Of a DNA stretch of 64,000 nt, positions 12,163 through 23,396 are shown in pieces. The first letter of the stretch is position 1. Each line of letters opens with the position of its first letter. The notes below the pieces were generated by a model. That model saw nothing but the letters and a program-made list of their open reading frames with translations, did no database searches and had not been told where the DNA came from. The position numbers were made by a program, and so were the translations under genes. Source of the stretch: Bolinopsis microptera (Eukaryota; Ctenophora; Tentaculata; Lobata; Bolinopsidae); NCBI RefSeq assembly GCF_026151205.1, contig NC_087073.1, positions 17,884,837-17,948,836 of the forward strand, in the 5' to 3' direction.

Positions 12163-12434
12163 CCACCCGTCATTTAATGTAATTACATAATACAATATAA
12201 TACATAATACAATGTAAATGTTGCTGTTACAAAATGTATAGCTAACATAAGCGAGCGTTCATGTATGACGTCAGCAGCCGAGGGAAAATGGTATTTGGAA
12301 ATGCTGACGGTTGCTGACAGGAGGGGGAAGTATGAGCCTTGTTAACGTCAACAAAAATACGTGAATTCAAATCAATTTTATTAGCAATAAAACGTCACTA
12401 ATTTCCTTAAAATTAGTACTCGAACTGAACTCTG

Positions 12435-13335
12435 GTGACCAACTGCTTAAATCAGTCACACACTAATTTTCCCTGCCTCATGCCTACTACTGGAAACTGT
12501 ATCTCCAGACAAGTGTCAGACGTTACTATGCATTGGTTGCTCTTCAAAAAGGTTAGCAAAAAGATAAAGAGTGCGACCCTGATAAACTTTTGGGAGAGAT
12601 TCATCGACGACATATTTGGAGTGTGGATGGGGACAGCGGGACAATTTACAATGTTTGTCGAATTGTTGAACAAACTGGCTAAATCAAACTGGCAGAACCA
12701 TATAGAATCAAGGTTAACTTTTTAGACCTTACCTTGAGCTTGGACTCAGAAAATCAGATCTGGTACAAGCTATTTAGAAAGGAAACAGATGCTAGGAACT
12801 ACTTGAGATCAGATACATATGTAGTTTCCAACCCCACCATGTGTAGAGGACCTGGGCGAACTAAAGGAGGATCTTGCCAGATGCGGACACAACAACAACG
12901 GTGACAAACTAGAAGAAATCGAGCCGAAAGCAATACAGAGGTCTATTGAGAACCCAGGAAATCCAACCAGAGACACTGAGGATAAGACACAACAGAGCCT
13001 CGTATTTTCCGTACAACACTCTTGATAACATTAGTCTTACAAAGTTGGTTAAGAACTTAATCTGGTCATTAAGCTACTAGGTTAATGTTATGTGGGGATG
13101 TACGGATAGTATTTGCCACTAGGAAACACCCTTCAATCGGTAATACACTAGAAAAGAATCGACAACTGGAAACCCTTGATGTAGGACAATTACAGAGGTG
13201 TAATGGACCTAGCTGCAAAATTTGCCCCGTCCTCTTTGACAAGGACTCAAAAGATCATGGTCAACAACATAGAACTGGTGCTAGACGGAACTCTAAAATG
13301 CAAGGACAAGCATGTTATCTACCTTATTGGTCATA
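12435..13335 (+). pseudogene. Penelope-like retroelement remnant (reverse transcriptase to GIY-YIG linker)
   Basis: Decayed coding sequence in several frames. At 12435-12722 it reads FWERFIDDIFGVW followed by FVELLNKLAKS, the region around the polymerase FxDD-type motif with a DD pair. After a stop it continues LDLTLSLDSENQIWYKLF and RKETDARNYLRSDT. From 13100 it reads TRKHPSIGNTLEKNR and RCNGPSCKICPVL, the cysteine-bearing linker before the GIY-YIG nuclease, and KHVIYLIG, the start of that nuclease. This order is that of Penelope-like elements. Multiple frameshifts and stops make it inactive. After 13335 the frame runs into repeated GTCCGTGAATAAT-like words, probably another insertion. Confidence 0.7.
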
Positions 13336-13796
13336 ATTATCACGGAAATTACTTTCACACTGAAGACCTCAGCGTGAATAATTATGTCCGTGAAAATAAT
13401 GTCTGTGGTATTAAGGTCCGTGAATAATAAAGTCCGATAATTATTTCCATTAATTTTATGTATGGTGTAAAACAGTGTAGAGAAGTGTACGATCGAAGAA
13501 TATTTCCAGATTTAAACATGTAACAATTGTTGTTTAAATGCTACCTGAAGCTGTTCAAATGAAATTGAACTGGGAGAATCGAGAAGATTACAAGTCACAG
13601 CTACGTACAACAATCAGGGTCAGGAATGAAAAGGGATACGTAGATAGAGTTCCTTATAATCCCTGACTACGACATGGAGCTGAAGGCAGATCTGGGAGGG
13701 TCTGGGCACAATATTATATTGCTATTATATTATCATCTGCACACTTATACTTTAACTTAGCTTAAACTAATTACAACACTACAAATCCATTACATT

Positions 13797-13925
13797 TATT
13801 GAGGATATGAGTATGACGTAGTTATGTCGATACGTTATTCAACTATTTATTTCTATTAGAATCTGTCTTCACTAAGTCTATTTAGAGACAATCAGAAATT
13901 TGAATCATTTATCAAGACATTATAC
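13797..13925 (+). repeat. Retroelement 3' tail shared with 47.1 kb
   Basis: The stretch with ATATGAGTATGACGTAG, ATGTCGATACGTTATTCA and ACAATCAGAAATTTGAAT is closely repeated at 47120-47240, directly after the second Penelope-like copy. It therefore probably belongs to the 3' region of related elements. Confidence 0.6.
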
Positions 13926-15798
13926 TTATACATCACAAAACCTCCGACTTGATTTACAACTTAACTTCACAAACACTAATCATATAATACAAACTTACTC
14001 TGTCGGTTATCATACTATAATTCAAGGCAACATTAGCGTCCGTGAATTGATCTCTGCAGGAGCCCTCCCTTACTAAAACTTGTGTCTTCATCTGCCGTAT
14101 TACTTGGGAATATCGCCGGTCTCAGCTTCAAACATAAAGGTATGATATTTAATAGACGCCGCTCTGCAAACGTCACCTTATCACCTACCTGAAACAGATT
14201 TTAAGATAAGCAACTAAATAAAGATTCGTTGAGATTCTGAGTTTCTGCCCTGACGGCTAACCAAATAAAATTTGGTCGGACAGACTCATCTCGCATATTA
14301 GGAAAAGCAGCTGAGGTTTAAGATATTTACCTTCTTTCAGATTTCTTTTTTAGACTGAACTAAACTTTAAACGATAACCTCTGAATGATCTGAACAACTA
14401 ACTTTAAGGACATCGATCCTAAGAAATGGCCGTTTTTAAAAGCTTTAAAAAATTTCAAAGGGTCTACACAATGTCAATAACGCGCGGCCGGCTGGCGCTA
14501 GATATTGTAAAAGGCTTACGATTTTTTCCTTTATTCATCAGAAAGTCAATGTGGCAGACATAAAGAGCTAAAACTCTGTCAAAGCTTCTAGATCAATCTT
14601 TTGATACTGTTTAGGCGGTAACTACGGAATTTGCAACGATTCAACTCTAACGATACTATTACACAATACACGATACAACGATATGTATTACTAATGTGTA
14701 ATCACAAATCGCGCGTTATCGCACTTTGGTATGAGAAATCAATAATAGTGTTAATTCTTCGGGATGGTACACTTTATTCAATCTTCTAAAGTTTTAAATT
14801 CTAGTGCAATGGTCATGGTTCTCGACAATAAATTAGAAGTCAGTTAAATATTGAATCTTTAATCTAAATATAATTCTAACCAGAGTATAGGAGGTGCTAT
14901 TTTCAGGTCCGTCTAGATCTCTGATAGGAAAAGTTAGTGGATCACTGGATCCGTCCCTGAAGTGAAACAAATGTTACTATCTTGCAAATGTTAACCATTT
15001 TATTTCGATTAGAATCGAATTTAACATACTTAAACTTGATATGATGTAATAATGAGGTACGTGTAAAAATCAAGGGTATCTCTCGAGCCAGTTCAGCTTG
15101 TGTAATACAACAAAATAAATAGGGAAAAATAAGGGAGAGTACCTGGTGCCATGCTGTGTCAACAGAAGCGTTGAGGATAAATTCAGTGAGCATTAGTTGG
15201 AAAGGATTGTCATCAGTTACTGTGTGAGTTAGTGTTGTGGTGGACGAAAGGATAAGCCGCTGATCAGGGATATAGGCCCCTCCTCACGAACTCTCTGCTG
15301 TGTTGGCGCAACGAGTGAGACTTTGGGGTGGTCAAAAGATGTGATGGTCCCGTCAAGTCTTGGCGAAACTCAACATAGGTCAGATAGGTAGAAAACAATG
15401 CCATTGGAAAACTCTATCCAATGCAATAGTCACATTATAGTCATTTCTAGAAAAAAAATAAACCTGGTTAATGTTGTTTAATGTGAGAGAATAAGATAAA
15501 AGAGTCGACCAATTTTTGTCAGTGTAAATATTGTCAAACAGCGGGCTCCAAAATCGTCTAGGGGGAAAGAGCCCTGAATATCAGCTATCTGCCTTAGTAC
15601 CTTGGCTCTAAAGTCTAAATTATGCAGCGATGACGACATAAAAAGTCGCTGTATCATGGCAAATCTTGCTTTGTCAGAACTAAAAGAAGGTTTAGGAGCA
15701 AAGTAAATATCAGACTTAAGATATGAAAGCACAGAAAGACTGAGTCAAATGTACAATTGTAGCTGCTGTCAGCTATTCTGCATCAAATAAAATATTAA
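13926..15798. other. No confident gene; one possible orphan exon
   Basis: AT-rich. On the minus strand a TTCTTTTAG acceptor near 15688 precedes an open stretch (about 15687-15520) with a protein-like composition (ARFAMIQRLFMSSSLHNLDF, then QIADIQGSFPLDDFGARC). It lacks a good donor at the other end and I do not recognise it. The rest shows nothing. Confidence 0.3.
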
Positions 15799-16344
15799 GG
15801 GGCCATCTACTTAGGACGTCCAGCAAAAAGGGAGGGGGAGGTGGTTTTGGAATTTCGGACAAATCCGGACAGTGATAGGGAGTGGTTTCTGAAAATCAGG
15901 ACGTCCGGAAATTTTGGCAGAATTAACGAAAAAGTCGCATTTATTTCAACTCTTTGACACTAATTACTCAGTAAGTTTAGATCCCTGTATTTTGAACGAG
16001 AAGTCGTTTCCCAGAGCAGCTCATGAGAGCCGAGACACAACTCGCATATTCTGCTACTGCCTTAAAACTTATTCCATTGGATGGCTACCTACTTAAGTAC
16101 CTTAATGTAACTGTGCTAAACTTGTTCGACACTAAATGTATTATTGTCTATTCTAAGTGACTACACATTTTATTAACAATGAATTTGAGTTGGTTTTATT
16201 TGTACTCTTTAAAGTAGCTGGAAATCCGGACGTCCGGGGGAGGGGGTTTGAAAATTCGGACACACCCGGACAGGGGGAGGGGGTGCTCCCCGGGGGTGGT
16301 CTGAAAATCTGCAATTTTGACGGATGTCCCAAGTAGATGGCCCC
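15799..16344. mobile_element. 546-bp inverted-repeat element with TAA target duplication
   Basis: The ends GGGGCCATCTACTTAGGACG and GTCCCAAGTAGATGGCCCC are inverted repeats flanked by TAA (15796-15798 and 16345-16347). Subterminal segments rich in GGACGTCCGG and GGGAGGGGG are also inverted. A TWA-type duplication with a G-rich end fits PIF/Harbinger-derived MITEs. No transposase frame. Confidence 0.75.
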
Positions 16345-16459
16345 TAAAGTCTAAACAAAAGTTCTCAAAACGTACACAACGAGAGAGTGTCGACCTACAT
16401 GTCAATGAAACAGACTGTTTCATTGTTTGAGACAACACGTGTGTTTGCGCGCAATTCTG

Positions 16460-17165
16460 GAATAATCCGAGAGATGAACTGTAGCGAGTGTAACTTTATA
16501 GTGTGCAGATGATTGTGTACTTCGATGTATACTATTTCTGCACGTACAGGATCCTTTGTAAGGGGTCATTCACATATTTAGTTATCACTCGCTAAGGAAA
16601 AAGGGGTGGGGGAATAGGACATGGTTTATAATACACGCTTAACATGTTACTGTTTGCTAACCAATACAGCAATACTGATTACTGGGGTAGGTTCACTGAT
16701 AGTGTTTCTCAGAGATATAGATGGCTGTAAATTATGCTAATAAATATATAAAAATAAATATGGTCAAATGTTAAACAATGAGATGATTTAAGAGAAGCAA
16801 ATATTAGTGGACTGAAATTATAATCTGATAAAGTGCAGCTGTGAACTCAATTGAGATGAACTGGATCAGTGTAACTTTACACTGTAATGTGTATTATATA
16901 GCGTGTACATCAATCATCAATGTATGCTATTTCTGACGACCTATGATCCTTTGTATAATAAGGGGTCATCCACATGTTTAGTAATCACTCGCTCAGGAGA
17001 AGGGGGTGGTGGGGGGGGGGGAGATGTTGGAGGGTTTTAAACGCAATTAATATGTAAACATGTATACTGTATAGCAGGGTACCAGATAATGAGATAAAGC
17101 TAAACTAGTAGGCAGGGCATAGCTAATACTGTGGTACTGTTGGCTAACAAATATTGGGGTATAGG
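16460..17165 (+). repeat. Diverged direct duplication, about 0.4 kb unit
   Basis: The block around 16470-16700 is repeated at 16850-17165 in the same order: GAGATGAACTG, GTGTAACTTTA, GGATCCTTTGTA or GATCCTTTGTATAA, GGGGTCATYCACAT, ATCACTCGCT, a G-rich run, then GGGGTAGGTTC or GGGGTATAGGTTC and TTTCTCAGAGAT or TTTTCAGAGAT. The copies are clearly diverged, so the duplication is old. Confidence 0.6.
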
Positions 17166-19749
17166 TTCGCTTACATAGTATTTTTCAGAGATCATGGCTG
17201 TAAAAAATACAAGAGTATTATACCCAACAATCAACATTCAAGACCAGCGAACTGATAGCTACTTCAGAAGCAATGAAACTACGATCTTCTAGATAAAATG
17301 AGTCATAGTACTTTCAGCCGGAGCCATCATAAGTGACATAAATCTAAAAGATAGTATGGTTATGGTTTTCAATACTATTTAAACAATGTACTATGTCAGC
17401 AAGTTGGTTGATATTGGATTTCTAGAATGTTCTACATTCGATTTTAGCGTAAAAAATATTACTTGTATTTTTTATCCGAATCTATTGGAGTCCGATTAGG
17501 CGTTGCACTGTGGTTACCTAATTACGAGAAATATTTAAAAGGTCGAAATTAAATACGGTGGTTTTCCAAAAACAAAAAAAACATCATATTTTCACGTATT
17601 TTCTTAGATTATGACTTTGTCGATTTACTATCAATATAGTTAACTATCAGTATATGATTCAACTAACAAATGAACACTAGTATTTCAACTAGGGGACTAC
17701 ACTGGAGAGAGAAACGTCCCTGAACCAGAAGATCAAGAAGAAATTGACTTGTAATTTTTCACATTTTATTTAATTGATTTTCTCATATAATATTGGGTTT
17801 TACTTTTTGTAAAATGTTAAGAAATGAAAAAAATCTCTAAATACCATGATTGAATGTGGGGTATGAAATGAGATGGTTTTCGGTAAGAAATCCCATATTT
17901 TCGGTCCCAAATCAAATTTAGGTCACCGGAATTTCGTACCTTTTAAATATGTCTCGTAAGGTAATCAGAGTGACTCTTACCTACAAAGCAATCTCAAACC
18001 GCCAAAATTCCTGACCTTCAAATCTAAGAGAGGTGGGCTTCCGACAAATAAAAAGTACAAGAATCAGTGCAGACAGTGATATCGAGAAGGGAAGAAACCA
18101 GTGGCGTAACGTTGACTGTTGGCGATCCTACGCAGTACTTCAGACGGGTCCGAATATCTGAACAACGTGATAAGGGACAAGGTTACAAGATATTTGAAAG
18201 ACAAGCTGGAGCCCCAGAGACGAAATCTCCTGGAGGTCTGTCGGAAAAATCACTCTCTGTACATCTGAACCAGCTTGTCTGAATCTATCTGTGTCCACCT
18301 CCTTTCTCAGTCGCGAGTGAAAGTGGGCCGGCTTTCAAGGTGACGAAAAACGTTGACTGAGCAGATCCTGCCGGAAAACTTAGAAATCAACTTGATGATC
18401 AACTACGACTGAAGAGCCAGAAACTACGAAATATTATATCAGTTCAAGTTCCCTCCTGATTGTTTATTGTTTATATTACATTACCCCGAACAATATGAGC
18501 AAAGACGACTCGTACGACGAGAGTATGGTTACGGAGTCAAATGAAGAGCCAGTTAGATTTATACTGACGGATCAGGTGATGAGGACATTGCGTAGGGTAG
18601 CATACTAGCATGTGTTAATTTACAGATTCTGACACAACAACTTTTGTATCCTTTTATAGCTGTACTGATTACAAGCCGTCTCACCATAATTATAAACTGC
18701 AGCACTTAACTCTGACACTAAAACCTGGTATCCGCTACTTTATAGGTATATTACAATACCTATTTTATAATTACAATAGTATGTACAAGCACAAACACAG
18801 CATAAGCTTACCCAACAAACCAGCTTACCCAACAAACCAGCTTATTTAATTTTGCCTGGGCTATTATATTGACTATTGAGGTTTAATGATGATATGGAAT
18901 TGAATTCTATATAAATTTACACTATATGTGGTTGGGGCATTTTGCATAATAAATATGGTTACTACTCATATATATCATATTATTTGATTGGTATTCGATT
19001 TCTGATTATTTCTTAGGAATATGATTATTATATCTCAATTTGGCTTTAGGTAGGGTGCCCCGCTAAAAGAACTGGATTCTTCCAGGAAGCATCCCGTGCA
19101 CAGACCTTTCACCTTGGTCTACATATATATTAAATTATTAACCATTCATTCTGTATGTGCACGAAAATTTATTTCAATCAAAAAACCAACTCTGACACTA
19201 TAACAACCCCATGGTATCCTTTATTGATTACAAGCACAAGCACATCTCACCTAACAAACTGGCACTTTTAACTCTGACAGTGTTTCATTGATTAATTAAT
19301 AACGAATTAATTGGGGACGAATAATTGGAAGATTTTTGACCGACATCGGGATTAAGCCAGGATCCCGGTCGAACCTTAACCGCAATCATAACAGTAGCCT
19401 CAGACCGGACCGAAACAGTTTTTGCCCCTAATTCTTTAGGGAAGCATTTTTACTACGTCATCGACCGGGTGATTTGGAATCAGCGTCCAAAAATACACCG
19501 CGGTTCAGGTTATTTTCATACCCTGATTAGGACCTTTTTATTTCACACAATATTTTATTGAGACGAGCGATTTAGTAGGAGCGGATTATTTGAATTGTTT
19601 TGATATGATGTGATGAAAACCCCGTTAATTTATTAAAATGGTTTTAAAATCGATGGTCATTCTTGTTTCTCAATTCTATGCGAAAGATTAAAAACTTGAT
19701 AATCTAGTTAAGAACTTTATATTGGCTGTAACTAATACTATAAGTGCCT
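17166..19749. other. No recognisable gene; decayed repeats
   Basis: At 18495 an ATG opens MSKDDSYDESMVTESNEEP and reaches a possible donor (CAG|GTGATG near 18573), but no partner exon was found. Diverged repeats built on ACTCTGACACTA occur near 18710 and 19190, and a short AACAAACCAGCTTACCC tandem near 18815. Nothing else can be supported. Confidence 0.35.
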
Positions 19750-20340
19750 CAACTTTGACCCGGGGATATACTTTAATATACTTTAATATACTTTGCATGA
19801 ATTGAACGAAATTAGAGATATAGCTGCATGCAACAGATGTTGGGAAAATCTTTTTCAAGGGTACAGTTTACCGCATTAAGGTATTTTTAAGAATCATTTT
19901 TGTCGGTAAGATCCTGTTTTATAATAATAATAATAATAATTAATATACTTTAATGTACTTTAATATACCTATATTATCTCCATTAAAATTTTGAACCATA
20001 TTAAAGTATATTAAAATGTAGGTTTTTTTCCAATTTTGACCCGGGATATACTTTAATATACTTTAATATACCTATATTATAAAAATATATGTGATAAATG
20101 TTGTTTTATTTCATGTATAGATTAGATTTACCTTTCATGTAAAGTTAGTCTTGTTCAAAGATATTGATACTTGACCAATTTATGAGCCAAAATAGGCCTA
20201 TATGAAGTATGAGTTCAGGGGACTAGCAATTGGCTTATCTTCTAATCTACTAATTGTAGGTATATTAAAGTATATTAAAATGTAGGATTTTTTCCGATTT
20301 TGACCCGGGATATACTTTAATATACTTTAATATGGTTGGT
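19750..20340. repeat. Repeats of TATACTTTAA words with a TTTGACCCGGGATATAC leader
   Basis: A leader TTTGACCCGGGATATAC followed by two or three ATACTTTAAT units occurs near 19755, 20035 and 20295. Inverted units (TATTAAAGTATATTAAAATG) lie just before the second and third, giving strong hairpins. A run of about 20 C follows at 20341-20360. It looks like a diverged hairpin repeat rather than a gene. Confidence 0.6.
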
Positions 20341-20360
20341 CCCCCCCCCCCCCCCCCCCC

Positions 20361-22060
20361 ATATATTATGAATTTTAAAACATATACCTGTTGTGAACTC
20401 GGAGATCATAATAACAGTATTCACTATTCATGGGGTTCCGGGTTGCTTGACCAAAGAGACTAAATTAGTTCCCCACAAAACTCTATTTCGAAAATATAGA
20501 CAATGACAACCTTTAACATTTTTTAAGTCCAATTGCAAATGACAAAAGTGTAGCAAAGTCTGCTGATTACTGACAATTTAACAGAAACCTTTAAACCTAG
20601 AGGGGATATTAAAAACATATAAGTGATACGCAAGGATTTAATTAGCAGGAGCTTTCAAAATATTTATGTAAATCGTCTTCAGCTGACCTTCAGATGACCT
20701 TCAAACACCTTTAAAGTTGTCTCCCTTTGAATCATCCGCCGAATGATCTGATCAGCTGCCGAATAAAAGCAACGAACAAAGACACATCCGCCGAATGATC
20801 TGATCAGCTGCCGAATGATGGCAACGAACAAAGAAACAGGAAACAGTTGTAAAATGAAATGACTGAACTATACTATAAGTGCCTCCATATATTATGAATA
20901 AAACCCATACCTGTTGTGAACTCGGAGATGATAATAACAGTATTCACTATTCATGGGGTTCCGGGTTGCTTGACCAAAGAGACTAAATTAGTTCCCCACA
21001 AAACTCTATTTCGAAAATATAGACAATGACAACCTTTAACATTTTTTAAGTCCAATTGCAAATGACAAAATTGTAGCAAAGTCTGCTGATTACTGAAAAT
21101 TTAACAGAAACCTTTAAACCTAGAGGGGGGGTCCGGGACTCTAGGGCGTAAGACTCTAGGGCGTGAGACTTTAGGGCGGCGCCCTAACCCTAACCATCAC
21201 CCTAACCCTAACCCTTATCCTAACCCTAACCCTAACCCTAACCCAAACCCTAACCCTAACCCTAACCCTAAGACCCTAGAGTCTTACGCCCTAGAGTCTT
21301 ACGCCCTAGAGTCCGGACCCCCTAGAGGGGATATTAAAAACATATTATAAGTGATACGCAAGGATTTAATTAGCAGGAGCTTTCAAAATATTTATGTAAA
21401 TCGTCTTCAGCTGACCTTCAGATGACCTTCAAACACCTTTAAAGTTGTCTCCCTTTGAATCATCCGCCGAATAATCTGATCAGCTGCCGAATAAAAGCAA
21501 CGAACAAAGAAACATCCGCCGAATGATCTGATCAGCTGCCGAATGATGGCAACGAACAAAGAAACAGGAAACAGTTGTAAAATGAAATGACTGAACTATA
21601 CTATAAGTGCCTCAATATATTATGAATAAAACCCATACCTGATGTGAACTCGGAGATGATAATAACAGTATTCACTATTCATGGGGTTCCGGGTTGCTTG
21701 ACCAAAGAGACTAAATTAGTTCCCCACAAAACTCTATTTCAAAATTATAGACAATGACAAGCTTTAACATATTTTAAGTCCAATTGCAAATGACAAAAGT
21801 GTAGCAAAGTCTGCTGATTACTGACAATTCAACAGAAACCTTTAAACCTAGAGGGGATATTAAAAACATATAAGTGATACGCAAGGATTTAATTAGCAGG
21901 AGCTTTCAAAATATTTATGTAAATCGTCTTCAGCTGACCTTCAGATGACCTTCAAACACCTTTAAAGTTGTCTCCCTTTGAATCATCCGCCGAATGATCT
22001 GATCAGCTGCCGAATGATGGCAACGAACAAAGAATCAGGAAACAGTAAAATGAAATGATT
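20361..22060 (+). repeat. Threefold tandem repeat, unit about 525 bp
   Basis: Units start at 20361, 20887 and 21615, each with ATATATTATGAA followed by ACCTG and TGTGAACTCGGAGAT. Units 1 and 2 contain an internal 50-55 bp doubling around CCGCCGAATGATCTGATCAG; unit 3 has it once and is shorter at its end. Unit 2 carries a 195-bp telomere-core insertion (21127-21321); without it the unit is 526 bp. No coding potential. Confidence 0.9.
21127..21321. mobile_element. 195-bp inverted-repeat element with a CCCTAA telomere-like core
   Basis: The ends GGGGGTCCGG and CCGGACCCC and the next ~25 bases (ACTCTAGGGCGTAAGACTCT against its inverse) form terminal inverted repeats. The core, about 21180-21270, is roughly fourteen CCCTAA units with a few variants. 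It is flanked by CTAGAGG on both sides. Units 1 and 3 of the surrounding tandem repeat preserve the empty site with one copy of this word, proving insertion with a 7-8 bp duplication. Confidence 0.85.
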
Positions 22061-22281
22061 GAACAAAGAGATTAAATTAATTCCCTCCAAAAACTCTTAT
22101 CCAACGAGAAAATATTGCACTGATTATATATGTGCAAATGCAATGCACGAGTCTAACAGTTGCAGTAACTAGACATGACTAACACGTCGCGCGCGGCATC
22201 AGAAATATAGGAGGAAATCTGGCACCACGATTTGTGGTGCCAGTTTGTGGCTGTCTATAGAGCCCTCTTTTGCCGCCTACG

Positions 22282-22325
22282 GCGGTCGCGCGCTACTGCA
22301 AGCGAGAGGGCTCTGGTTAGAGCAA
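22282..22325 (-). mobile_element. Right half (44 bp) of the split 95-bp element
   Basis: Runs from GCGGTCGCGCGC to GGTTAGAGCAA and matches bases 52-95 of the 95-bp element exactly in extent. It is followed by GTTTTACAT (22326-22334), the same nonamer that precedes the left half at 7000. Just before it, at 22221-22241, is a perfect 8-bp-stem hairpin (GGCACCAC and GTGGTGCC). Confidence 0.75.
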
Positions 22326-22381
22326 GTTTTACATGAACAACCTGAGCCGCACATATTTATTTTTAAATTGTAATTGGTAAT

Positions 22382-22484
22382 TTCACCTAACCATGTGTTT
22401 TCCCGCCGCTGCAGGCGCGCTTGTTTCACAAGTAAAGAAGGCGGGCGCGCGCCACTGCAAGCGCAAGGGCTATGGATAAAGCAA
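22382..22484 (-). mobile_element. Diverged relative of the 95-bp element
   Basis: Plus-strand reading TTCACCTAACCATGTG, then GGCGCGCTTGTTTCACAAG, then GCGCGCGCCACTGCAAGCG, ending AAAGCAA. Same order of blocks as the 95-bp family with substitutions and small insertions. Flanking nonamers match only partly. A second diverged piece lies at 6590-6645. Confidence 0.6.
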
Positions 22485-22719
22485 ATTGTTGTAGCGCGAT
22501 GCGTTACTGTGCCGCGCCGCGCACTCAATAAGGCTTCTCACAACGACAGATCTCTAAATCGGCGAGATGCGCTACTGTGCCGCGCCGAGCTGAGATGAAT
22601 TGACATCGTCAATTAAAGCAAATTGGTAATGATGAATGAAATAATTCATGTGGTTTAAATAAAATAAAAACTTCAATGTACAATAACTCCCTATTCCAAC
22701 TATTTTACTGGAACTAATA

Positions 22720-22841
22720 TTACCTGGGGACCCCAGGCTATTATGTTCATAAACATATTACCTGGGGACCCCAGGCTATTATGTTCATAAACATTATGAA
22801 TAAAGATTTGGCGGAATGACAGGCTGAGCGCGGCCCAGTAA
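22720..22841. mobile_element. TTACC...CCCAGTAA element, copy 2, with internal doubling
   Basis: Starts TTACCTGGGGACCCC, repeats its first ~37 bases, and ends GCGGCCCAGTAA. It is flanked by a perfect 9-bp duplication GAACTAATA (22711-22719 and 22842-22850). Confidence 0.8.
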
Positions 22842-22850
22842 GAACTAATA

Positions 22851-23394
22851 TATCTAAATCGAATTAATTGAGTCGTTAAAGAAGCTGGCTAGTAAGATGG
22901 AATACCACACAGGGCAAAGCACAAAAGTACTCAGATGCAGTGGGATACATTAGGAAGCGCCTTCGTTTGGAAATCTTAAGAACGACGGTAAATTCTCTCC
23001 GGGGAGACAGAGGAGGGGCGAGAAAGAACTTTGTCAATATAGACAGTTTAGATTTAAACTTGGAGCTGCAAGGCCAAGGGTGATTTTCAAAATATTGAGT
23101 TTTTGAAGGGTTATTTTTATATAGGGTCATTGTGACATTATGTGTATACTGTTTGAAACAATTTATATATAATAATGTCGTTAAGGTCATTGTTGTAAAT
23201 TTACAATTTAATAACAACATATAATTGTGAGCACACCACCCCTTTTCACTGGAACCACAATATTATAATATTGTTATCTCGCTATCGCCCTTCTTAAGAT
23301 CGTAGTAATACTAGTGAGTGGGCCGCTTGTGCCACGAGCTCAGAGCTGGGAAGTATTGACATCGTCAATTAACACATTCCTTTACTATAACACA
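22851..23394. other. No recognisable gene
   Basis: A minus-strand open frame of 114 codons (22876-23220) resembles no family known to me and has AT-driven composition. The word ATTGACATCGTCAATTAA occurs near 23357 and again near 22602, a small shared repeat. Confidence 0.4.
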
Positions 23395-23396
23395 TA

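Noticed and set aside
11986..12195. Minus-strand ORF of Leu-Thr repeats
   Set aside because: It is the translation of the TCAGGG hexamer run.
7051..22281. Maverick/Polinton giant element
   Set aside because: The size is suitable but no terminal inverted repeats, 6-bp duplication, polymerase B, integrase or capsid genes were seen.
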